Of a stretch of DNA of 33,806 nt, positions 5,419 to 11,951 are shown one piece after another. The position numbers and the translations under genes are program-made. Under the pieces are notes generated by a model. The model was given only the letters and a program-made list of their open reading frames with translations, made no database searches and was not told the origin of the DNA. Source of the stretch: Butyrivibrio sp. INlla14 (lineage in GTDB: Bacteria > Bacillota > Clostridia > Lachnospirales > Lachnospiraceae). Location of the stretch: positions 1 through 33,806 of the forward strand of contig NZ_FMVS01000035.1 in the NCBI RefSeq assembly GCF_900102515.1. Direction: 5' to 3'. The stretch's first letter is position 1, and every line of letters begins with the position of its first letter.

Positions 5419-6747
5419 CTACATAATATATTCTGCAAACCTGGCGTATTCCTTGGTGCTTAACATTGCGCTGACCTTGACGCCTTCTGGCAGGTATTCA
5501 CTGGCCTTAACCTTGCCGGCTTCATTTAGCATATTAAGAAGACCACCCTCTGAGTAGGGCAGGAGCATATCGCACATAGTATCGTCTGCGCCAAGTTTTT
5601 TCTCTATAAGATCGATAAGAGTATCAAGGCTGCCCTGATCCTTGCCGCAGATGTAGGCCCTGTCATCCACAGTCCTTGGAACATCCATAACAAGCTGATC
5701 ATTATCCCGCTGCTCATCCTGCACAAGATCTGATTTGTTGAAAACATAGATAACTGGAATGTCTCCGGCGCCAATCTCTGCCAGGGTTTCTCTGGTCACA
5801 TCCATGTGAAAACGATATTCAGGATCAGCAAAATCAATGACCTCTAGAATAATGTCGGCGTACTTGGCTTCTTCCAGGGTTGAACGGAAGGCTTTGACCA
5901 GAGAGTGAGGGAGCTCACTTATAAAACCTACGGTATCTGTCAAAAGAAATGGTCTCTTCCCGGGAGCTGCTATCTTTCTGACAGAAGTATCCAGAGTTGC
6001 AAACAGCATGTCTTTTTCCAGAACCTGCTTATCTTCAAAGGCTTCGCCGCCATAGAGGCGAAGAAGATTATTCATGATCGTGGATTTGCCGGCATTTGTG
6101 TATCCTACAAGAGATATCTTGGGAATTCCCGAATCTATACGCTTGCCGCGCTGAGTCTCACGCTCTTTTTCCACAGCTTCTAGCTCTCTTCGAAGCTCAG
6201 CCATTCTGTGCTCAATGCGTCTTCTGTCAAGCTCAAGCTGCTTCTCACCTGAACCCTTATTGGAGAGCCTTCCGCTTCCTCCGCCCTGCCTTGAAAGAGA
6301 ACTTCTCATTCCCACAAGCCTTGGCAGCATGTACTGAAGCTGGGCATATTCAACCTGAAGACGAGACTCCCTTGTCTTGGCCCTTTGGGCAAAGATTTGC
6401 AGGATAAGCCCAGTCCTGTCGATAACTTCGGTGTCTAGTATCTTCTCCAGATTTCTGATCTGCATAGGGGAAATATCGTCATTAAAAATAACGATGCTGG
6501 CGTCAAACATCTCAATTGCGCCTTTTATTTCTTCGACCTTACCACTTCCCACATAGGTGCTGCGGTCTGGGCTTGGAAGATTCTGAGTTGTAGTGCAGGC
6601 TACTTTGATATCAAGAGCCTTAGTCAGCTCTTTTAACTCATTCATGGACCTTTCAAACTCATCCTCTGACTTATTAGTGTTAAGCCCAACAATCACCGCC
6701 TTAACCTGCGGCGTATCTTCAATTATCTGATGGAGTGTATTCTTCAA
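5419..6747 (-). CDS. hflX: GTPase HflX
   Basis: This is a ribosome-binding GTPase that splits or rescues stalled 70S ribosomes and is stress-linked. The 442-residue protein has the HflX N-terminal domain (QVKAVIVGLNT; TYVGSGKVEEIK), the glycine-rich linker RQGGGSGRLSNKGSGEKQLE, a coiled helix pair, then the G domain with G1 GYTNAGKST (about 215-223), G3 DTVGFI and G4 NKSD. I place the start at the TTG at 6747, six bases after AGGAGG. An in-frame TTG at 6768 would put that ribosome site inside the coding sequence. The upstream region toward asnA holds a pair of 24-bp direct repeats and a foldback element. Confidence 0.93.
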   Translation of the reverse strand: MKNTLHQIIEDTPQVKAVIVGLNTNKSEDEFERSMNELKELTKALDIKVACTTTQNLPSPDRSTYVGSGKVEEIKGAIEMFDASIVIFNDDISPMQIRNLEKILDTEVIDRTGLILQIFAQRAKTRESRLQVEYAQLQYMLPRLVGMRSSLSRQGGGSGRLSNKGSGEKQLELDRRRIEHRMAELRRELEAVEKERETQRGKRIDSGIPKISLVGYTNAGKSTIMNNLLRLYGGEAFEDKQVLEKDMLFATLDTSVRKIAAPGKRPFLLTDTVGFISELPHSLVKAFRSTLEEAKYADIILEVIDFADPEYRFHMDVTRETLAEIGAGDIPVIYVFNKSDLVQDEQRDNDQLVMDVPRTVDDRAYICGKDQGSLDTLIDLIEKKLGADDTMCDMLLPYSEGGLLNMLNEAGKVKASEYLPEGVKVSAMLSTKEYARFAEYIM

Positions 6748-6812
6748 ACCATTCCTCCTTTTCTTCAAAGACTTATCTCATTTTAAAAATATTAGCAATG
6801 CACAAACCAACT

Positions 6813-6874
6813 GGTATATACGCACTATCAGCAAAAAACACATTATAATCGGTATATATACACTATCAGCAAAA
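6813..6874. repeat. Two imperfect 24-bp direct repeats upstream of hflX
   Basis: GGTATATACGCACTATCAGC (start of copy one, 6813-6836) recurs with two changes at 6851-6874; the period is 38 bp. The second copy runs into the end of the foldback element starting at 6870. They lie 65-130 bases upstream of the hflX start on the opposite strand. They may be operator sites or duplicated insertion flanks. Confidence 0.7.
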
Positions 6875-7065
6875 CGGCGTATTCTGCGGTAGTAAGAGGA
6901 TAGATGAATATTATTTTGCGACTTTTTAAGCTACGTAGATGAGACCAATCAATTTCGAGTGCCTCTGCACGATGAAATTGATGCTCTGGGCTCATCGAAG
7001 TGTCCAGCTTAACAGGAGCAAAAAATATTTATCTGACGATTATCACCACAGAATACGCCGTTTTG
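6870..7065. mobile_element. 196-bp foldback (MITE-like) element between asnA and hflX
   Basis: The ends are 21-bp inverted repeats with one mismatch: CAAAACGGCGTATTCTGCGGT (6870-6890), and its complement ending CGCCGTTTTG at 7065. Further arms nest symmetrically inward: TTTTGC/GCAAAA (6914-6919/7018-7023), TTAAGCT/AGCTTAA (6926-6932/7006-7012), GATGAG/CTCATC (6938-6943/6991-6996), ATCAATTTC/GAAATTGAT (6948-6956/6974-6982) and GTGC/GCAC at the tip. Nearly the whole segment folds as one long hairpin. It encodes nothing. No clear target duplication is visible. A near copy of the end sequence lies at 8146-8160. It is either a non-autonomous mobile element or a long structured 3' region of asnA mRNA. 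Confidence 0.7.
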
Positions 7066-7080
7066 TTCGAAAATTATATA

Positions 7081-8091
7081 TTACAGCAATTTAATTCCAT
7101 TCTTGTCGCACTCAGTCACCATTTCTTCTGGCCAGATTGAGCACTGAACCTCTCCAATATGCGCCTTCCTAAGGAAGAACATACATATTCTGGACTGTCC
7201 GATACCACCACCAATTGTGTACGGAAGATCCTTTTCTAAAATAGCCTTCTGGAATGGGAGATTAGCTCTCTCTGTGCAGCCGGCCTTTTCAAGCTGTGAC
7301 AAAAGAGATTTCTCATCAACCCTGATTCCCATGCTGGAAAGCTCAAGAGCTATATCAAGAATAGGATAGTAAACAATAATATCAGCATTCAACTGCCAAT
7401 CGTCATAGTCTGGAGCACGTCCGTCGTGTTTGTCGCCAGAAGCAAGTTCATCGCCAATCTGCATGATACATACAGCGCCCTTAGCCTTGGCAATGTAGTA
7501 TTCACGTTCCTTGGGAGTGTTGTCAGGGAACATATCCTCAAGTTCCTGAGTAGTGATGAAAAAGATTTCATCAGGCAAGATCTCTTCTATATAGTCATAC
7601 TGGATAGACATGAACTTCTCAGTCTTGCGAAGAACCTTGTAAACATCACGAACTGTGGCCTTCAAGAAGTCAAGATTACGGTCCTTCTTTTCGATAACCT
7701 TCTCCCAATCCCACTGATCAACGAAGATTGAGTGGATGTTATCAGGAATCTCATCACGTCTGATAGCATTCATATCAGTATAAAGACCTTCACCAACGCC
7801 AAATCCATATTTTTTCAGTGCAAATCTCTTCCACTTGGCAAGAGAGTGAACAACCTCGGCTGGCCTTTCATTTTCATTAAGAATGTCAAAAGAAACAGGT
7901 CTTTCCACACCATTAAGGTTATCATTAAGACCTGACTCGGGTGTAACAAATAAAGGCGCTGTAACTCGAAGGAGGTTCAGCCTTGTAGCCAGCATGCCCT
8001 GAAAAAAGTCTTTTACAGTCTTGATTCCGATCTGAGTATCATGAAGATCCAGAGCGGATTCATACTTCTTAGGGATTTTGAGATTCTCCAT
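7081..8091 (-). CDS. asnA: Aspartate-ammonia ligase (AMP-forming asparagine synthetase A)
   Basis: This enzyme makes asparagine from aspartate, ammonia and ATP in the cytoplasm; its fold is related to class II aminoacyl-tRNA synthetases. The 336-residue length is typical of AsnA. Recognisable blocks are QGMLATRLNLLRVTAPLFV near the N-terminus, VERPVSFD, LHSIFVDQWDWE-type sequence (here DNIHSIFVDQWDWEKVI), LPDEIFFITTQELEDMFP, KGAVCIMQIG and the C-terminal GGGIGQSRICMFFL. The start ATG ends at 8091 with a weak GGAG eleven bases upstream. The gene stands alone, followed by the foldback element, which may act in its 3' untranslated region. Confidence 0.96.
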   Translation of the reverse strand: MENLKIPKKYESALDLHDTQIGIKTVKDFFQGMLATRLNLLRVTAPLFVTPESGLNDNLNGVERPVSFDILNENERPAEVVHSLAKWKRFALKKYGFGVGEGLYTDMNAIRRDEIPDNIHSIFVDQWDWEKVIEKKDRNLDFLKATVRDVYKVLRKTEKFMSIQYDYIEEILPDEIFFITTQELEDMFPDNTPKEREYYIAKAKGAVCIMQIGDELASGDKHDGRAPDYDDWQLNADIIVYYPILDIALELSSMGIRVDEKSLLSQLEKAGCTERANLPFQKAILEKDLPYTIGGGIGQSRICMFFLRKAHIGEVQCSIWPEEMVTECDKNGIKLL

Positions 8092-8145
8092 AATTAATAT
8101 GCTCCAATTCCAAATTCATATTTTTTGGTTAACTTATTACATATT

Positions 8146-8160
8146 AAAACGGTGTATTCT
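8146..8160 (+). repeat. Solo copy of the foldback-element end upstream of asnA
   Basis: AAAACGGTGTATTCT matches 14 of 15 bases of the inner part of the terminal repeat at 6871-6885. It lies 55 bases before the asnA start on the opposite strand. It may be a relic of a second element or a shared protein-binding motif. Confidence 0.45.
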
Positions 8161-8226
8161 AGATTGCAAGGGTTTTGTTTATCCAGTATTCATGCGCTTC
8201 TGTAAGGGGTTACAAAAAATTCGTGA

Positions 8227-8284
8227 TTTCGTCACAGTTTCGTCACAATTTCCTATTTACATATACAAACTCGTAGTGTATATT
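8227..8284 (+). promoter_or_regulatory. Promoter of the HPr-like gene with upstream tandem repeat
   Basis: TTTACA (8256-8261) and TATATT (8279-8284) are 17 bp apart. Directly upstream TTTCGTCACA occurs twice (8227-8236, 8238-8247) with an 11-bp period, about one helical turn, suggesting an activator or repressor site. The ~85-base leader contains CCGTTA/TAACGG (8315-8320/8331-8336), able to form a hairpin. Confidence 0.55.
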
Positions 8285-8374
8285 ACACAGAAGTATTTAA
8301 ATGTTTTTATTGTTCCGTTACAAAGTATGTTAACGGTTTCTGGGATAAATGGATGGATCCCAAGGAGGTTTTTT

Positions 8375-8614
8375 ATGATAGGAAATGTTAATAAGAAGCA
8401 CATAATGTTGAAACCTGCACAGGTTGAGGACTTTGTCAAGGAAGCTACTAAGTGTGATTTTGACGTGGATATATATTACAACAGATATGTAGTTGATGCG
8501 AAGTCTATTTTAGGAGTATTTGGCCTTGATCTTACCAAGACTCTTACAGTTGAGTATCAGGGAAATAACCAGCAGTTCGAGCAGTACCTTAATGGTCTTG
8601 CAATCGCTGGCTGA
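8375..8614 (+). CDS. HPr-like protein lacking the phospho-histidine
   Basis: This 79-residue protein starts at ATG 8375, six bases after a perfect AAGGAGG (8362-8368); longer upstream frames have no ribosome site. YYNRYVVDAKSILGVFGLDL (34-53) matches the HPr region around the regulatory serine, here Ser44. The HPr active-site block G-I-H-A-R-P-A is replaced by HIMLKPA, so Met11 stands where the phospho-accepting His should be. It therefore cannot carry phosphate in a PTS relay in the usual way. Like Crh of Bacillus, it could be a serine-phosphorylated regulator of carbon metabolism. That role is inference. It is monocistronic, with its own promoter and terminator. Confidence 0.8.
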   Translation: MIGNVNKKHIMLKPAQVEDFVKEATKCDFDVDIYYNRYVVDAKSILGVFGLDLTKTLTVEYQGNNQQFEQYLNGLAIAG

Positions 8615-8665
8615 TAAATTAGCTTTTTTCATTATTATTTGAATTGTTCAACATACATTATATTT

Positions 8666-8708
8666 AAGAGGATGAGATATCTTTACCGATGTCTTATCCT
8701 CTTTTTTT
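8666..8708 (+). terminator. Terminator of the HPr-like gene
   Basis: A 16-bp stem (8666-8681 with 8688-8703, two G-U pairs, six-base loop) is followed by a T-run. The arms begin AAGAGGATGAG and end TTATCCTCTT. Confidence 0.9.
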
Positions 8709-8750
8709 CTTTATTGCAGGCCTGATTGCTACATGATTGTTTTTTGATTG

Positions 8751-8882
8751 GCCACCAGATGGTACAATAGACTATAGATTTTGGTGGCTTGTTTTCAAGA
8801 TTTTTGACATAAAATGGCAAAAATCTATGACTTCCTGCAGACAAAGAGTAATATACGTCCGCAGGAACCTAATAAATTAGGA
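8751..8882 (+). promoter_or_regulatory. Upstream region of the helicase gene: extended -10 and hairpins
   Basis: TGGTACAAT (8760-8768) is a good extended -10 element with no clear -35. It lies inside the inverted repeat GCCACCA (8751-8757)/TGGTGGC (8782-8788). Further down the leader, TTCCTGC and GCAGGAA (about 8832-8868) and CCTAAT/ATTAGG (8869-8882) form two more hairpins. Roles are unknown. Confidence 0.45.
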
Positions 8883-8911
8883 ATTGGCAAAATATCCACC
8901 CAGGAGAAAAT

Positions 8912-11431
8912 ATGTTAGAAATAACACTTTCCGTCCGCGGCCTTGTAGAGTTTATCCTAAGGAGCGGCAGCATAGATAACAGAATTCATCAGGCTCCTAC
9001 AGATGCCATGCAGGAAGGCGGCAGGATTCACCGCATGATTCAAAAGAGCATGGGGCCCGACTACCACGCAGAGGTACCACTTAAATACGTCCACAGCACA
9101 GAAAACTACGACCTCGTTATAGAAGGCAGAGCTGACGGTATTCTGGACAAGTATTACGGGCAGGAGGATGCCTACGATCCACAGGCGAGCTTTGTTCTGA
9201 CAAGTTCTAGTAACACTCAGGATGGTCCTATGACTCCGTCCCTTAGGTCCACCCAGAATTGTACACTTCCTCTGATTGACGAAATAAAGGGCACCTACAG
9301 AGACCTTTCCAAGATGAAAGAGCCTGTTGATGTGCATCTGGCTCAGGCTAAAGTTTATGCCGCAATCTACGCAAGGCAGGTCCATTGCCCTGGAATCAAG
9401 GTCCGCATGAGCTATTGCAACATAGATACTGAGGAGATGAAATACTTCGATTTTTCCTATTCCTATGAGGAGATTAAAGCCTGGTTTGATGACCTCATAA
9501 AAAAATATCTCAAGTGGTCGGATTTTGAGTATGAATGGGGAATATCACGTACCATGTCCATAAAAGCTGTTCAGTTCCCCTTTCCTTATAGAGATGGGCA
9601 AAAAGATCTGGCGGCAGGCGTATATAGAACAATTATCCACGGAAAAAAGCTATTTTTAGAGGCACCAACTGGAACAGGCAAGACTATAACCACAGTTTTT
9701 CCCACGGTTAAGGCAATCGGAGAGGGCAAGGCTTCAAAGATCTTTTATCTTACAGCCAAGACAATCACAAGAACCGTAGCAGAGGAGGCTTTTGATACCC
9801 TCAGATCTGGACAGAATCTCAGGTTCAAGACTGTGACCATAACCGCCAAGGACAAGATATGTTTTCTGGATGAAAAAGAGAGAAACTGTAATCCTGAGGC
9901 TTGTCCCTATGCAAAGGGCCATTATGACCGTGTAAACGACGCAATCTACGACCTTCTGACAAACGAAGACTCTTTTGACAGGGAGAAGATAACAGAGTAT
10001 GCCGAAAAGCACCAGGTATGCCCCTTTGAAATGTCGCTTGATATGAGTCTTTGGGCTGATGGTGTTATCTGTGATTACAACTATGTCTTTGACCCCTTCG
10101 TGTATTTGAGAAGATTCTTTGCAGAAGGCAGGAAAAATGACTATGTATTCCTGGTTGATGAGACGCATAATCTTCTTGATCGCGGCAGAGACATGTACAG
10201 CGCATTTCTTAGAAAAGAGAGCTTTTTGGAGCTTAAAAACACAATAAAAGAGTTCCATCCGCAGATAGCGGGACACCTGGAAAAATGCAACAAAGCCATG
10301 CTGGAGATGAAAAGAGCCTGCGATGGCTGTAGCAAACTTTCTACAATAGATAGTCTTATAAATCCGCTAAACAGGCTGGCGGGCATAATTTCAGAATATC
10401 TTGAAGACCATTCAGAGGGGCCTTGTAGAGATGAAATTCTGGAGTTTTATTTTGATGTCTCAAGGTTTCTTACAATATATGATCTTGTGGATGACCACTA
10501 TGAGATGTTTAGCGAGTTTTCAGAGGATGGAAGCTTTTTAGTGAGACTATTTTGCGCAGATCCTTCCAGAAATTTAGCGGAATGTATGGCAAGAGGCAGG
10601 TCTTCTATTCTCTTTTCCGCAACGCTCCTTCCTATCCAGTACTATAAAAAGCTTCTCGGAGGTACAGAGGAAGACTTTGAAATCTATGCCAAGTCTGTAT
10701 TTGACCCGTCGAGCCTTGGTGTATATTTGGGAGTTGACGTTACCAGCAAGTATTCTGAGAGAAGTCCCCAGCAGTACTACAATATTGCAAGCTATATAGA
10801 TAGCGTAGTGAGGGCAAGAAGTGGAAACTATCTTATATTCTTTCCTTCGCACCAGTTTCTTGAAGATGTTCTTGAGATTTATGAGGAAGAATTTTTAGAT
10901 GAAGAGGACACAGAGATTCTTGTCCAAAGAGATTACATGAGCGAAGAAGCTAGAGAAGCCTTCCTTGAAAGGTTTTCCACAGGAAATAATATGGACCTTT
11001 CAAAAGTTATCCACATGGATTTGGAAGTTGTGGAAGATAAGAATGTTATTGGCTTTTGCGTCATGGGCGGAATATTTAGTGAAGGAATAGACCTTAAATA
11101 CGATAGCCTTATCGGTGTAGTGGTAGTAGGGACAGGTATTCCTCTTGTATGCAATGAAAGAGAGATTCTTAGGGAATACTTTGAAACAAAGGGCTACGAT
11201 GGCTTTGATTATGCTTACAGATTTCCAGGTATGAACAAGGTACTTCAGGCAGCAGGCCGCGTAATAAGAACGGAGGACGATAGGGGAGTTGTAACTCTTT
11301 TGGACAATCGTTTCACGCAAGCAAGTTATAAATCTCTTTTTCCGAGGGAGTGGAAGGGTTACAAAACGGTCACGACTAAAACAGTCAAAAACGAGATTCT
11401 CCAGTTCTGGTCTGAAAGAAAAGGTGACTAA
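8912..11431 (+). CDS. DinG/XPD-type Fe-S DNA helicase with N-terminal PD-(D/E)XK nuclease-like domain
   Basis: The protein has 839 residues. Residues 30-155 carry a nuclease-like series: His40 (GGRIHRMIQ), Asp75 (EGRADGIL), Glu124 and Lys126 (DEIKGT), and Gln145 (LAQAKVYAAIYA). This matches the PD-(D/E)XK layout of Cas4/AddB-type nucleases. The helicase part follows: FPYRDGQKDL (224-233), Walker A APTGTGKT (251-258), four cysteines C317, C326, C331 and C370 placed as the Rad3/XPD/DinG 4Fe-4S ligands, Walker B VDETHN (415-420) and motif VI QAAGRVIRTEDDRG near the C-terminus. The expected activity is 5'-to-3' DNA unwinding combined with cleavage in repair. It is monocistronic, with no nuclease partner gene nearby. 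Confidence 0.88.
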   Translation: MLEITLSVRGLVEFILRSGSIDNRIHQAPTDAMQEGGRIHRMIQKSMGPDYHAEVPLKYVHSTENYDLVIEGRADGILDKYYGQEDAYDPQASFVLTSSSNTQDGPMTPSLRSTQNCTLPLIDEIKGTYRDLSKMKEPVDVHLAQAKVYAAIYARQVHCPGIKVRMSYCNIDTEEMKYFDFSYSYEEIKAWFDDLIKKYLKWSDFEYEWGISRTMSIKAVQFPFPYRDGQKDLAAGVYRTIIHGKKLFLEAPTGTGKTITTVFPTVKAIGEGKASKIFYLTAKTITRTVAEEAFDTLRSGQNLRFKTVTITAKDKICFLDEKERNCNPEACPYAKGHYDRVNDAIYDLLTNEDSFDREKITEYAEKHQVCPFEMSLDMSLWADGVICDYNYVFDPFVYLRRFFAEGRKNDYVFLVDETHNLLDRGRDMYSAFLRKESFLELKNTIKEFHPQIAGHLEKCNKAMLEMKRACDGCSKLSTIDSLINPLNRLAGIISEYLEDHSEGPCRDEILEFYFDVSRFLTIYDLVDDHYEMFSEFSEDGSFLVRLFCADPSRNLAECMARGRSSILFSATLLPIQYYKKLLGGTEEDFEIYAKSVFDPSSLGVYLGVDVTSKYSERSPQQYYNIASYIDSVVRARSGNYLIFFPSHQFLEDVLEIYEEEFLDEEDTEILVQRDYMSEEAREAFLERFSTGNNMDLSKVIHMDLEVVEDKNVIGFCVMGGIFSEGIDLKYDSLIGVVVVGTGIPLVCNEREILREYFETKGYDGFDYAYRFPGMNKVLQAAGRVIRTEDDRGVVTLLDNRFTQASYKSLFPREWKGYKTVTTKTVKNEILQFWSERKGD

Positions 11432-11951
11432 AAGGTTTATTTTTCCCAAAAAATAAAAAAGAGGATGAAAATGGTTAACATAAAACAAAATTACTATAAT
11501 TTATGTAAACCATAAAAATCCTTAAATTGTATCAATTGTTCGAACAATAATGCGTATTTTTGAATAAATGATGTAAAAGTTATAAATTAATGACATTGTT
11601 GTCATGTGGATAACTCTGTGGAAATTGGGGATATGTTGGTGAACAAATTTACGAAGCCCAGTAAATTGGCGGTTTTACGATAGGTGCAAAAATATACTAA
11701 TAAACGAGCAAAAATAATCATATGACTAAGAAAGTCAACGGATATATGTAAACCACATTAGGAGGCGACACCTATGTCATAAAAATATAGAAACCCTAGT
11801 AACCATGCATGTTTCACACTTGAAATAGCATGGCTACTGGACCTAAAATTTCTTGCATATAAAAGAAAAACTGTTGTAAAATATAAAATACACTTATAAA
11901 CGGATGAATGTTTAATTGTTGACACTATTTTGTTGTGGGCGGGGATAATAT
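11432..11951. other. 520-bp non-coding region with several palindromes
   Basis: No gene is supported. There is a 14-bp perfect palindrome ATTGTTCGAACAAT (11535-11548), TGACA-TTGT-TGTCA (about 11591-11604), TGTGGATAA (11605-11613, the complement of a consensus DnaA box) followed by TGTGGAAAT (11617-11625), a TTTAC/GTAAA hairpin near 11650, a GACT/AGTC hairpin near 11723-11735, and a larger imperfect hairpin CCTAGTA-CCATGC / GCATGG-TACTGG (11796-11841). The density of pairing from 11640 to 11845 suggests a structured RNA leader for the downstream cyclase gene. It does not match a riboswitch consensus I can recall. Confidence 0.4.

Noticed and set aside
6748..6768. Seven extra N-terminal codons for HflX
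   Set aside because: They would include the AGGAGG ribosome site; the TTG at 6747 is correctly spaced after it.
8078..8374. N-terminal extension of the HPr-like protein
   Set aside because: The promoter (8256-8284) and the perfect AAGGAGG at 8362-8368 lie within it, so translation starts at 8375.
9734..10276. 180-codon minus-strand open frame
   Set aside because: Opposite the helicase gene, with Cys- and Val-rich nonsense composition and no start signal.
11605..11625. Replication origin
   Set aside because: Only one perfect and one weak DnaA box, and no dnaA, dnaN or parAB genes nearby.
11640..11850. c-di-GMP riboswitch upstream of the GGDEF gene
   Set aside because: Some GCAAA and CTAAG words are present, but the order and spacing of the class I or II consensus could not be made to fit.
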